Of a stretch of DNA of 64,000 nucleotides, positions 34,273 to 47,199 are shown one piece after another. The notes below the pieces were generated by a model that saw only the letters and a program-made list of their open reading frames with translations, searched no databases and was not told where the DNA came from. The DNA lies in assembly GCA_020064725.1 (NCBI GenBank), contig JAGTWJ010000017.1, forward strand, positions 1,736,001 to 1,800,000, written 5' to 3'. Origin of the DNA: Drechslerella dactyloides. Its lineage: Eukaryota > Ascomycota > Orbiliomycetes > Orbiliales > Orbiliaceae. The position numbers were made by a program, and so were the translations under genes. Numbering within the stretch: position 1 is the first letter of the stretch; each line of letters begins with the position of its first letter.

Positions 34273-34595
34273 TAAATATTTAAAACAAAAATATACTTTT
34301 TAATCTATACTAAAAAAATAAACTTTATCAAAAATCAATTTATTTAAATATTTAATATTTTTATAAAAAAAATACAACTAAAATTTATATCTATTTATAG
34401 ATATACTGACTAAAAAGTAGTAGTATTTTAAAAATATATTAAAAAAAATCTTAAAATAAGATATAGATAATCTTTTAATTTATTAATAAAATATTTTATT
34501 TTGTTTGTAAAAAAAAAAGATTTAAATAAATTATAAATTTATATTGATTATTAAACTTTTAATATAATAATTATTAAAAATAAAATTTTTTTATT
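34273..34595. other. AT-rich spacer between two short Helitrons
   Basis: About 320 bp, no supported feature. Confidence 0.5.
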
Positions 34596-35141
34596 TGCCC
34601 GACTGTTAAGGCTGATTAAACTCCCCGGTGTCTCCAAGCCAGTTTTTCTACCAAATTTTATAAGGGCAATAGCCTGACAAAAATGTGTTGTTTCTTGATA
34701 TTCTTGGTAATAATATAGCTACATAGTTATAAACATAGTTATATAGCCACAAACACAGCCACACCTAAAAGAGTAATAAATAAATAAACAAACTTAACAC
34801 AATATAATAATATAAAATAAATTAAAAATTATTTATAGATTATTATATAATAATCCCAGTTTACCCCTATAACACATAATTTAATTAAATAATTATAGAG
34901 ATATTCTACTTTTAATTTTGAAAAGTGAGTTTTAATAAAAATCTCTATATAAAAAATAACTTGGAAAAAAAATAAAAAATTAAAAAAAAATTTAAAAAAA
35001 TTTAAAAAAAAAAATTTAAAAAAAAAAAATTATAATAATAATTAAAAAATAGTTAATTAAAAAATAATTAATTAAAAAATAATGAACAACAGCAGAAGCA
35101 GCTTTACAGTCGGGTTTAAGTGGTGCAGCGCACCCTTCTAG
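34596..35141 (+). mobile_element. Short non-autonomous Helitron-like element E9
   Basis: 546 bp, plus strand. Start TGCCCGACTGTTAAGGCTG, 3' stem GGTGC-AGC-GCACC, end CTTCTAG then T. The base before the start is T rather than A, the only such case. Longer subtype with the ACACATAATTTAATTA and GAAAAGTGAGTTTTAAT blocks and CAAAAATGTGTTGTTTCTTG. Close to E6 and E7. Confidence 0.72.
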
Positions 35142-35314
35142 TTTTATTAATAAATCCTTTAATAAAATATTAAGTATTATAGTTTATATAAAACTTAATC
35201 TTATTAATATATATTATAATATTAGAATTAATCTTAAAAAAAAATAGAAAATTATTTTTCAAATAAAATATAAATTATTTAAATATTTAATTATATTATT
35301 TAGATTAACTAATA

Positions 35315-37206
35315 ACGTCAATGATAAGCGAATGGATCAGACAAGTGAGTGGATCACCTTACTACCCTATCTTAATGAAAATACTGATTTTACTACTATA
35401 ATACTATAGTTTTAGGCTAGATATATATTAAATAACTTATTTATATACTTAAAATATCTTTTGATATGTTTGAATATTATGTTTAGCTTTATTGTATTAA
35501 TTGTAGTATAATATTTTTCTAGAGCTTTCTTCTGGTTGTATGTTGTTTTAATAGTTTTTTGGTTTTATCTATTTATACTATTTATTTATAGTGTTTTAAT
35601 TTAATATATTACCTACTTAGTGTATGGTGAGTATGTTTCTATGTTGTATATGTTGTTTTTTTGTTTGTTGTTGTTTATTTAATACTTTATTAATAGAGTG
35701 TAGTATTATGTTCTCTGTATGTATAAGTACTAATTAATATATTATAGTCTGTGTTTTTTTAGATAATTAGTTTATAGTTGCTAGTAGTAATATAGGAGAG
35801 CTATTTTGGTATTGGGTAATTTGGTTTTTAATTAGGTTTGCTTATAGGCTAGTTTTTAATAGGTTTAATGGTATTTTTGTAGTCTAGGTAGTTGCTGTAT
35901 TTACAGTATTTAAATATGAATTTACTAGAATAATTATTGATAACTGTATATTTAGCTTTAATAAAATTTTATTAAGATTATAAGGTATAATACCAGTTTT
36001 AGTAAAGCTACTATATATATTTTTAAATGTTATTATAGTAGTAAATGTCTTGTAAAATCTAGTAAGAAACTCTAGTTTAGAGATATGGTTAATATATATA
36101 TATACTAAGTTCTCTATCTTATGGTTATATATCTATTTTAATAACCTAAAGTAGTTAATATCTAGTGGTTGGAAAATATATAATAAATATAGTAGTATAT
36201 AGATTGTAATAATCTTATACTTTTAATAGTATAGTTTAAAGGTAATAGAGTGGTGGCTTTTATAATTATTTAGGATTAATAGCTGGTAGTTTAAAATATA
36301 GTGTTATATTGTAAATTTATTAAAGTATTTTAGTTACTGTAGAGTGAATTTGTTTGTTGTTTAGCTATTATTAGAAAGCATAATAATTTAATTTATTGAT
36401 AGTTTTGTTACTGTATACTAGTTAATTAAATGGTGTTGTCTAACAAGAACAATAAATGGTGGTATTATCTAACCTTTTGTATTTATTTTCTAGATAATTG
36501 TTACTTATTTGTGATTCCTAGACTATACTAGCTTAGCTTTATTGTGTGTTTTAGTACTTGTAATAATAGTAGTTATAGATATTATGTTTATTGTAAAACT
36601 AGTTTTATTAAAGTTGTAGATGTTATTGTCTGTGATACTGTACTTGGTTTTTATAGCCTTTATTAACTAAAATTACTTGTTGATAAGTACAGGATCTTTG
36701 TATTTTGCTCACTAATAATTGTATTTTTTGGATAGATGTATCTATAACTCTAAATGGTATTTAACAAAATTACTAGCCCATCTTTTACTGATGTGTTGTA
36801 TATTATTGTTATTATGTGTTAGTAGTAGCTGGTTGGCTATATCTTTTATATTATCTAGCTTAGGATGAAAAGACTGTATATATAGTTTAAGTATATATTG
36901 AATAATGGTATCCTCCTCTAATTTTATAAAGTTTTGTAATTTAGGGATACTGTCACATCATAAAGAGTGGCTATTATATCAGTAGATTAAGATGGTATAA
37001 GGGATATTATAATGCTTAGCAGTAACTCAAATACTTAATTCTTGGTTTTTTTTCATAGTTTCAATAACTAGAAGAATTCTGGATTTAGTTATAGAGGCAG
37101 GCATTGCGGTGGTTATGGAGGTATAAGGTATAGGAGAAGTGGTGGGCGTATAGGTGTGGTGAGGTGATCCGCTCGCTTGTCTGATCCGTTCGCTTATCAT
37201 TGACGT
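35315..37206 (-). mobile_element. Fot1/pogo-like DNA transposon T5
   Basis: 1,892 bp, TA at 35313-35314 and 37207-37208. Repeats start ACGTCAATGATAAGCG; the half-site core is GGATCA (ATGGATCAG and GTGGATCACC). Transposase on the minus strand: the C-terminal pattern (TAACT... to LEFLTRFYKTF) is near 35930-36090, the Asp-containing blocks near 36180-36260 and 36590, and the N-terminal part near 36830-37090. Plus-strand C-to-T decay, many stops. Host filler of 170 bp precedes it (35142-35314). Confidence 0.88.
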
Positions 37207-37730
37207 TATTTAGTTAATATAAACTATAATAAAAATATATTTATAATAAAAACTTTTTTTTTAACAATAATTATTAAAAATATATTATAAATATCTTAAA
37301 TACCAAACTTAATATAATAATAAAAAAAATTTTAAATTAATAAAACATTAAAATAAGTAATTTAAATAGTAAAAATCTACCTTAAATTATTTTTAAATTA
37401 TATATAAAACAATTAAATAAAACCATTATTTATAATAGAATTTACTTATAATTTATTAAAATATTTAATTATAAATTATATATTTTATAAAATATTATAA
37501 AACTAGAACCTATAAACTATATAATTAATTTTATTTATAAAAAAAAAATATTTAATATAAAAAAATATTCTAAATCTATAAATAAATTTTATAAATATTT
37601 AAAAAATAATTTAAACTTTATAATCTAAATTATATCCTACTATTATAATAAAAAAAAATATATTTCTTTAAAAAAAAAAAAAAATTATTTACTTACAAAA
37701 AACATTAAAACAAAAAGATTTAATTAAAAA
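37207..37730. other. AT-rich DNA, no recognised feature
   Basis: About 520 bp between T5 and E10, poor in G, with a poly(A) run near 37667-37684. No supported frame. Confidence 0.5.
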
Positions 37731-38120
37731 TGCCCGACTGAAAAGGAGGGGGTAACTTTATACTCCCTGGTGTGTGTAAGGGAAGCCTACCAGTAAATTT
37801 TGCCTGATAATAGTTTGTAAAAAAAGTGTTGTTTCTTGGTATTTTTGGTGTTTGTTGTTTTTAGTCTTAGCCTTTGATTTTAACTCTTGGTTTTGGTTCT
37901 TGGCTTGGTTTAAAGTATTAGAATTGTATAAAATAAGAGAGTTTGGGGAAAGCTTTAATATTTTAAGATATAAGGTTTATAATTGTTACAAATTTTTTTG
38001 TAGTTAAAGGAAGGTGTTTAGTTTGTAAAACAACCTAGCTGTAAGAAGTGTCTGATTGTTCTGCAGACAGTAATAGTTTTTTTTTAGTCAGGTTTAAGTG
38101 CTGCGCAAGCAGCCTTCTAG
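37731..38120 (+). mobile_element. Short non-autonomous Helitron-like element E10
   Basis: 390 bp, plus strand. Start TGCCCGACTGAAAAGGAGGG, 3' stem GCTGC-GCAA-GCAGC, end CTTCTAG. The 3' CAGTCGGG has become TAGTCAGG. It contains AAAAAGTGTTGTTTCTTGG, and a run of TTGG/TCTTGG-like steps near 37850-37910. It lies only 28 bp from T6. Confidence 0.72.
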
Positions 38121-38148
38121 TTTGATTTTTAAAAATTTAAATTATATA

Positions 38149-40040
38149 ACGTATTCCACAAGCGAGCGGACTACACAAGTGAGTGGACCACCTCTCAACA
38201 CTGGTGTGACTATTTTTTTTTTGTACTATATTACTTTTATAACTACTATTATGACTGCTATTATGACTGAATTTTAAATTATTTTAGCTATTAAAGTTTT
38301 GGAAAAAAATTAAAAATTAAATATTTAAATTACTACTAAGCTTTATAATATCTTTTATACTATTTTATTATATTAGTATAATGGCTGTACTTTGAAGGCA
38401 GACAATATTCTTAAATTATACAACTTTATAAAATTAGAAGAAGATGTTATTATTTAATATATATTTAAATTATTTATATAGTTTTTTTATTTTAAATTAA
38501 ATAGTATAGAAGATATAGCTAATTAATTATTATTAATATATACTAATAATAGTATATAATATATTAGTAAGAATTAGGTGGTAAATTTTATAAAATGCTA
38601 TCTAGAGTTTTAGATATATTTATCTAGAAAGTATAATTATTAGTAAACTAAATACAAAAATCTGGACTTTATTTAAAAATAGTTTTAGTTTTTATAAGTA
38701 ATAAAAGTAAAATATAGTATTATAGATAATAATATCTATAATTTTAATAAGATAAATTTTATAATAAATATAATTTTTATAACTATAATTATTATAGGAG
38801 TTGAAATATATAATAAAATTAAACTAGTATAATCTGGGAATTATGAATAGATAATAGTTATTTAAGGGATAAATATAAAAAGTTGGGTAATATTGTTATT
38901 TATTATTCTAGTTAGCTAATACTATTTAGTTAGTTAATATATAAAAATTAATTTATTAAATAATTAGGTTATTATATTCTTTAATAATGGTTAAATAATA
39001 AATAAAGTTACTATAGAGTGGTTAAAGTATTTTAATTATTTTATAGTGTGGTACTGTATTTTAAACTACTAGTTATTAATCCTAGATAGTTATAATAGTT
39101 ATTATTTAATATCTTTTGAGTTTTATTATTAAGAGTATAAGATTATTATAATTTATATATTGCTATATTTTTTATATTTTCTTTAATTATTAGATGTTGG
39201 GTGTTTTGGGTTATTGAAGTAGGTGTATAGTTATTAGATAAAAGACTTAATATATGTATATATTAATTATATTAATAAATTAGAGTTTTTTTTTGGGTTC
39301 TATAAGATATTTATTGCTGTAATAATATCTAAAAATATATATAGTAGCTTTGTTAGAACTAATATTATATTTTATAATTTTAATAAGGTTTTTTTAAAAC
39401 TAGATGTGTAGCTGTTAGTGTTTATTTTAATGAATTTATATCTTAATACTATAAATATAGTAATTATCTGGATAATAAAAATCCTAATAAATCTTTTAGA
39501 AGCTAGTTTATAATTAGAATTTATCAAAAATTAGATTATCTAGTATTAGGATAGTTTTTTAATATTATTATTAGTTGCTATGGACTAATTTACTAAAGGA
39601 ATATAGATAATAATATACTAACTAGTGTTTATATAAGTAGAAAACACAACACTACACTTTATTAATAAAATATTAAGCAAGTGCTGACAAACAAAAAGAT
39701 AGTGTATATAGTATGGAGGCATGTTTATTATACACCAGGTTAATAAAATCTTGGATAATAATACTATAAATAGGTAAAATAAACAGGTAAAACATCTAAA
39801 CCATCAAAGTAACCCCCAGTTAGAGGCTATTTTTAAAAGGATAATTTACTATAGTAGTTGTGGTAAACCTAAATATAATATTTAAATATATTAATAGATA
39901 TTTTAAGTATATAACCAAACAAATTAACATATATATAGTCTAGTGTAATAGTAATATAACTATGAAGCCAGTGTTTTTGTTGGGGTGGGGTATTGAGGTG
40001 GTCTGTTTACTTGTGTGGTCCGCTTGCTTGTGGAATACGT
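38149..40040 (+). mobile_element. Fot1/pogo-like DNA transposon T6
   Basis: 1,892 bp, TA at 38147-38148 and 40041-40042. Repeats ACGTATTCCACAAGCGAGCG with GGAC(C/T)AC half-sites, the type shared with T7, T8 and T9. Transposase on the plus strand: NFDKINF-like near 38745, LDSYNSYYL near 39088, LLDVGCFGLLK near 39190-39220, and INKLEFFFGFYKIF...NIYSSFVRTNII near 39270-39380. Stops throughout. Confidence 0.88.
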
Positions 40041-41972
40041 TATTATAATTAAAAAATTAAATAAATATTTTTTTAAATTTTATATTTTTAAAAATTTTAA
40101 AATCTATAAAATATTTTATATTACTCTACTTAAGCTTATATCTAATAAATTTTTTTTAAAAAAAAAAAAATTAAAAAATTAAAAAAAAACAACTATAATA
40201 AATATAAAATGAAAAAAAATCTTAAATTATAAAAATAATCTAAAAATATTAATTAATAAAATTTTGATTAGATAAAAAGATTATCCACCAAAAAAACAAT
40301 ATTTTATTAAAATTTATTAAATAATATTTTAATAAATTTAATATTTATTAAGTAGGGTAAGATCTATAATAATTTTAAAAAAGATTTAAAAAAAATATTA
40401 AAAATATAAAAAATTAATTATAATAATATAATTAGTTATATAAAATAAACTTATTTTATCTTAGAATTATATTTTTTAATATTAAAATTATTATTAAATA
40501 TAAAAAATTTATATATATATATAAATTTTTTTTTAAGGTATAAATTAATTTATCTATAATTTTATAAATATTATCTTAATGATAAGAAATTTTATTTAAA
40601 ATATTAATATTTGTTTAAATTTTAAAATAAAAATATAATATAGCTAGTTTAAGAATTAGTATCTTTTAATAATTAAAATAAATAAGATATATTATTATTA
40701 TAATAAAAAAATAAAGAAAACCAAAATTATAAAAAAATAAAATTTATTTATTTTATTTTTTTCTAACAAAACTTTATAAAATAATTCTTAAAATTATATA
40801 TATAATATAGTATAAACTAGTATTAATTATATTTAGTAATGTATATATATATTAAAAAAATATTATATTAAATATTAAAACTTATATTATTATTATTTAA
40901 AAAAATTTTAAAATCAAAAAATTCCAAATCCTAAATATTTTTTTAGAGATATTCTAATTTTATATTTAAAAACTTTTTATTTTTTTATAAACTTTTTTTT
41001 AATATATAATTTTACTTAATTTATTATTAAGAAAGGATACTTTTTTTTAATATAAAAAATCTAAAAAAATATTTTGGTAGTTTTGGAAATAACTTTTAGT
41101 AGTTTAGTTTATTTAATTTTTAAAAATTTTAATTCTTTTTTTTTCTCTAGATTTAACAAAAAATTTAATTTATTATAATGATATTAATATTTATTAATAA
41201 AAGAATTCTAAAAAAAATATATATATATCTATATTTAGAAATTATAATATAACTATTATTAAAATATATATAAAATATATATTTTTGATTTTAAATAAGA
41301 AAAATAAAATAATTAATATTTTTTTATTATAAAACTTATATATAATAATAAAATATTAATTTTACTTTTTAATCTAATTAGTTTGTTTAATATAATATTT
41401 AAAGATAGATTTTTTGTGATAATTAATAAATCTAATAAGATTATATTATATAAAAAATATATTAAAAAAAAAATATAAATTATTTAAAGATTTTAAAATT
41501 ATATTATATTATATCTAGAGCTCAATCCGGTTCCGGGTTAACCCGGAACCTGTGGGTTGTGTTGCGCTGAGAAACTAATCTATTTTAACTTAGAATCTAT
41601 TATAACCTGGAAAATAGGTTTAAATAAATAATTTGAAAATAAGTTTTTTTTTTAGATTAATTTATCTTTAGACTAGATTATTTGCTTTTAGAAATTAAGT
41701 ATATAAGACTAAAGTATATATAAAATAATAAATATTTTTAAAAAAATTTAATAGATTAAAACTTTAAAAGTAAGTGTTATAATATATATAAAATAATATT
41801 AAAATTAAATTTATTTAATTATTTAAATAATTTATTAAAATTAGAAATTAGATTAATTAGAAAGTAGTAAAAATAATTGAATTAGTATTTAAATATTTAA
41901 AAAAGAAATTTAAAAAATAATAATAAAGAATTTTTTTTATTATTAATTATAAAATTAGTTAAATTTTTTTTA
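40041..41972. other. Long AT-rich stretch with one GC-rich palindrome
   Basis: About 1.9 kb. The bulk is very AT-rich with no supported frame or repeat end. One 60-bp island at about 41515-41580 (GAGCTCAATCCGG, CCTGTGGGTTGTGTTGCGCTG) stands out and is listed separately. Confidence 0.5.
41529..41550. other. Perfect 22-bp palindrome in a GC island
   Basis: The arm GGTTCCGGGTT is followed directly by its exact reverse complement. It keeps four CpG-containing steps in a region otherwise stripped of C and G. It could be the end of a small element or a protein-binding site. No match to other elements in the window was found. Confidence 0.6.
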
Positions 41973-42256
41973 CTAGAAGGCTGCTCCCGCAGCACTTAAA
42001 CCCGACTAAATCAACCTGGGCCCTGCCTGTGTGGCTGCGTCCGCAACCTTCTACTTTAACTTTACGACAAAATCAACTCAAAATTCCGCATTCAGTCAAA
42101 ACCGGGAGGGATCAGGAAAACGTAGCCTAGCGCTCGGTAATGCGTGGGATAGCCGAGCGTTTGGGATGGGGCATATGGGGCAGTCTGGGCAAAATTTGCC
42201 CAGTTTGGGGTGGCGCGCTGGTAAGTTCAATGGTAACCCTCCCATTCAGTCGGGCA
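41973..42256 (-). mobile_element. Short non-autonomous Helitron-like element E11, almost unmutated
   Basis: 284 bp, minus strand. Start TGCCCGACTGAATGGGAGGG, 3' stem GCTGC-GGGA-GCAGC, end CTTCTAG, flanks A and T. It is GC-rich with many CpGs (GCGCGCTGG, AGCCGAGCGTTTGG) and contains GGGCAAAATTTGCCC, a 15-bp palindrome. Two overlapping frames (42031-42306, 42140-42352) are open only because the element was not mutated. They run out of it into flanking DNA and are not considered genes. Confidence 0.75.
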
Positions 42257-42479
42257 TTAGAAAAAAATTTAAAAATTTTAGTAAAATTAAGATTTGGTAT
42301 TATTAATATTAATATTATAATAGCTAGTGTTAATATAATATATATTTTCTGAATTATATATATTAGATCTATTTATACTAACTCTAAGTCTAATATAAGT
42401 AATAATATACTAATTATATAGTAAAAAAGAAAATAAAATCTAGTTATATAAAAATAATAAGTCTTTTTTTAAAATACTA

Positions 42480-44622
42480 ACGTATTCCACAAACAAGTGG
42501 ATCACACAAGTAAACAGACTATTTTAATATCCTACCCTAGCAAAAATACTGGCTTTACAACTATACTGTCATTACACTAGGCTATATATATGTTAGTTTG
42601 TTTGGTTATATATTTAAAATACCTATTAGTATATTTAAATATTATATCCAAACTCACTACAACTACTACAACAAATTATTTTTTTAAAAATAATTTTTAG
42701 CTGGGAACTGTTTTGATAATTTAAATATCCTATTTATTTATTTTGTTTATTTATAATATTATCATCTAAGATTTTATTAACCTAGTATATAGTAAACGTA
42801 TCTCTATATTATATATATTGTTTTTTTGTTTGCTAGTACTTGCTTAATATTTTATTAATAAAGTATAGTATTATATTCTTTACTTGTATAAGTACTAGTT
42901 GATGTATTATTATTTATATTTTTTTAATGAATTAGTCTATAACAGCTAGTAATAATATTGGAAAACTATCTTGATATTAAATAATCTAGTTTTTAATAAA
43001 TTTTGATTATAAGCTAGCTTCTAAAAAATTTATTAAGGTTTTTATTATCTAGATAGTTACTACATTTATAATATTAAAATATAAATTTATTAGGATAGAT
43101 ACTAACAACTATATATTTAGCTTTAAAAAGACCTTATCAAAATTATAAAATATAATATTAATTCCAACAAAACTATTACATATATTCTTAAATATTATTA
43201 CAGTAATAAATATTCTGTAAAACCCAAAAAAAAACTCTAACTTACTAATATAATTAATATATATACATATTAAATCCTCTACTTAATAACTATATGCCTA
43301 CTTCAATAGTTTAAAACACCCAATATCTAATAACTAAAAAAAATATGAAGAATATGGTAACATATAAATTATAATAATCTTATATTTTTAATAGTAAAGT
43401 TCAAAAAATACTAAATAATAATTATTATAACTATCTAAAATTAATAACTAATAATCTGAAATATAGTACTATATTATAAAGTAATTAAAATATTTTAACT
43501 ATTCTACAACAATCTCATTTATTATTCAGCTGTTATCAGAAAGTATAATAACTTAATTATTTAATAAATTAGTTTTTATATACCAACTAACTAGATAGTA
43601 TTAATTAATTAAGATAATAAATAGTAATATTGCCTAACTTTCCATATTTATTTCCTAAATAATTGTTACTTATTTGTGATTCTTAGGTTGTACTAGTTTA
43701 GCTTTATTATATATTTTAGCTCCTATAATAATTATAATTATAAAGATTATATTTATTATAAAATTTATTTTATTAAAATTATAAATATTATTATTTATAA
43801 TATTATATTTTATTTTTATTATTTATAAAAACTAAAACTATTTTTGAATAAGATCCAGATCTTTATATTTAGTTTATTAATAGTTATACTTTCTAGATAA
43901 ACATATCTAGAACTCTAAATAATATTTTATAAAGTTTACTACCTAATTTTTACTAATATATTATATATTATTATTAGTATATATTAACAACAGCTAATTA
44001 ACCATATCTTCCATATTATCTAATTTAAAATAAAAAAACCATATAAATAACTTAAATATATACTAAATAATAATATTTTTTTTTAATTTTATAAAGTTTT
44101 GTGATTTAAAGATACTATTTATTTTTAAAATACAGCTATTATATTAGTATAATAAAATAGTATAAAAAATATTATAAAATTTAGTAACGTCAACAATAAG
44201 CGACTGGACCAGACAAGCGACCGGACCACCCCCCTTGTATATTTCTTTAATTTAATATAAAAAAAATTTAAAAAAATATTTTTAGATTTGTAATAGTTTA
44301 TATAAACAAGATTAATTTTATTCTAATTTTAAATTAATTATTGATTAAGTTATCAATAAAAAGTGTTTTGGTAGGGTGTTGGTTTATATGGGGTGGTCCG
44401 CTCGCTTGTGTGGTCCGCTCGCTTGTGGAATACGTTAGTAGTTTAAATATTTAATTTTTAATCTTTTTTTAGAGTTTTAATAACTAAAATAATTTAGGAT
44501 TTAGTTATAGTAGTAATTATAATAGTAGTTATAGAAATAATATAATATAGAAAAAGAGTAGTTATATTAATATTAAGAGGTGGTTTGCTCATTTGTGTGG
44601 TCCACTTGCTTGTGGAATACGT
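42480..44622 (-). mobile_element. Fot1/pogo-like transposon T7, carrying MITE M5
   Basis: 1,892 bp without M5 and its TA. TA at 42478-42479 and 44623-44624. Repeats ACGTATTCCACAA(A/G)C with GGATCAC/GGACCAC half-sites, partly mutated. Transposase on the minus strand, C-terminal motifs near 43090-43260, N-terminal near 43980-44560, many stops. 224 bp of AT-rich spacer precede it (42257-42479). Confidence 0.86.
44187..44435. mobile_element. 249-bp MITE, copy M5 (reverse), nested in T7
   Basis: TA at 44185-44186 and 44436-44437. Almost identical to M1 and M2 and hardly mutated, inside a strongly mutated transposon. Confidence 0.88.
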
Positions 44623-45967
44623 TATATAATTTTTATTTTTTTTATTATATTAAAAAAAAAAAGATAATAAATCTTATATTATATATCTAAAGAAATAAAT
44701 AGTTTTAGAAATTTTATAAACTATCTTTTAATAATAATAATAGGATTTAATCCACCAAAAGAAAACCAAAAATTAATTATATATAAAAAAAATCTATAGT
44801 AGAAGAATTAAAAAAATAACTCACAAAACAATAAATTTTTTTTTATGTAAAATAATTTTTAGATATAAAGTAATAAATGGAATAACAAACAATAAAATTC
44901 TAAGATTATTAGAAAATAAAAGAATAATTTTTCTCTTATTTAATAGTAGATCAGTACTATTAGTAAATAATATAAAAAATTTATAAGAGAATTAATTAAA
45001 AAAGTTTTTTAGTTTTTCTAAACTATTCTCTAGAAATTCTAACTTTTTACTATTAAATAGATTTATTAATAATAGTAAATTTTTGAAATGAATGCTAAAA
45101 CTATCATTATTATCAAGAATAATTAGATATTAGTAATATTTTATTAATTTGATATTATTATTGTTAATATTGTTTAAAAGAAAATTTTTATTATTATTAA
45201 TATTTTTAATCTTATATACTTTTTTATGTTTTTAATATTATTTCTATTTTTTTAATTTTCTTTTAACCAGGAACTCTTATTTATATTTTTTTTTTTTTAA
45301 ATTAAATATATAGGTATTTGGCTTTAAAAGTTAACACCTTATTTAAATAAATCTTATATCTACAAATAATAAAAAAAAAAAATAATAAATTTATATATTT
45401 TTTAATTTAATTATTTAGTATTTTTTATATATTACATATATATTCAAAACTATAATAAAAATAAAAATATTAATAATATAATTAAGTTTAATAAAATAAA
45501 ATAAAAATATATCTTCAAATTAAATAATTAAAAATCATTCTACTACTTCCTACAAAACACTAAATAAATTAATTATAAAACAAAAATCTAAAATATTATT
45601 AATATTATATATAATATTCTAGATTACTTTTATAAATAATAATTTTAATAAAATTATATTTATAAACTTTTATTATTATTATACTTTTTATAAAATTTTG
45701 ACTATAAAATTATTTTAACATTATTATATTTATAAAATAATAATAATTTATATATATAAAATTTAATATTTACTTCTTAGTCTAATATACTTTTTTTTTT
45801 AAATAATATAGATTTTATTATTATAATAATTTTATAAAATATTTTTTTATTTTTATTAAGTTATTTATCTTTATTACCTTTATCAGATTTTTTATTATTA
45901 TTATTAAAATATTTATTTTTATTATTATTATTATTAATTTATTTATATTTTTTATTATTTTTAATTA
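44623..45967. other. AT-rich DNA with trinucleotide runs
   Basis: About 1.3 kb between T7 and FB-3. TTATTATTATT runs near 45895-45960 and short AAT runs. No supported gene. A slightly less mutated patch with GATCCAC and GGAATAACAAACAATAAAA is seen at 44740-44910. Confidence 0.5.
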
Positions 45968-47040
45968 ACGTATTCCACAAGCGAGCGAACACCCCAAGTG
46001 AGCGAACACCCCAACACCCCACCAAAACCTTTTTATTAATATTCTAATTAATATCTCTTAAAAAATTATAAAAAAAATATCTTTCAACTAATATAAATTA
46101 AAATCAATTCATTATATTTTTTTACATTTTTTAAATATAAAAATAAATTAATAATAATTAATTTAAAATTTTTAAAAAACAGCATATAATCTTAAGTGTT
46201 TGCCAGTAAATATCTTTATTATATATAAATAAAAATCTTTAAAAATAAGAAATCTATTAAATAAATATATAATCTAGGCCTGTACAAAACCTCTATCTAT
46301 TATATTAAAAATTAAGATTTATAGATTTTGCTAAAGTTAGCACAACACACTGACTACACACTAGCTATTTTTTATTATAATTATATATAAAAATATAATA
46401 AAAAAAATCCTAAAATTTTTTTTTAAATTAAAGTAAATTAATATTTTATTTTATAATTTTTTTTAAATTTTTTTAATAAAAATTCAATTTTTTATAAAAT
46501 TTTATTATAAAAATTAAAAATATTGATATTAAATTATATAATATATAAAAAAAAATTAAAAAAATAAAAATAAAAAAGTTTTAATATATTAAATTCAAAT
46601 TTATTTTTTTAATTTTTTTAATTATATTTATGTATAATTATTTTAAAAAAATAGTTAGTGTGTTGTGCCAACTTTAGCAGAGTTTCTAGAACTTAATTTT
46701 TATTATTATAAATAGTAGCTTTAAACAGGCCTAGATTATATCATTATTTATTAGATTTTTAATTTTTAAAGATTTTCGTTCGTAAATTATTTAGATATTT
46801 AGAGTCAAACAATAAAAAAATGTGTTGTTTTTAACAATATTTAAAATAATTATTATTAATTTAATATTAATATTAAAAAATAAAAAAAAATACTAATTAG
46901 ATTATTTTAAACTATTATTTAAAGAAGTAATTTTTCTATAATTTTATAATAAATATTTATTAATATATTAATAAAAAGGTTTTTGGTGGGCTGGGGGGGT
47001 GTTCGCTCGCTTGGGATGTTCGCTCGCTTGTGGAATACGT
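45968..47040. mobile_element. Foldback element FB-3 (1,073 bp)
   Basis: Same orientation as FB-1 and the same sequence almost base for base. The differences I could see are single-base length changes in A/T runs. TA at 45966-45967 and 47041-47042. Flanking DNA is unrelated to that of FB-1. Non-coding, long inverted arms around an AT core. Confidence 0.88.
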
Positions 47041-47199
47041 TATATATTTTAAAAGTATTATAAAAAACTAAAATATAACAAAAACTATAATAAAATAATA
47101 TAAAATTATAGATTTCTTAGATAATAAAAAGAATTATAATAAAAAAGTTTTAGAATTTTAAAAAATCTAAAATAAAAATAAAATAAAACTTTATATATA

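Noticed and set aside
42031..42352. Two overlapping open frames (91 and 70 codons) with normal-looking codons
   Set aside because: Both lie in the unmutated short Helitron E11 in two frames, cross its 5' end into flanking AT-rich DNA, and have no domain. They are open because E11 is GC-rich.
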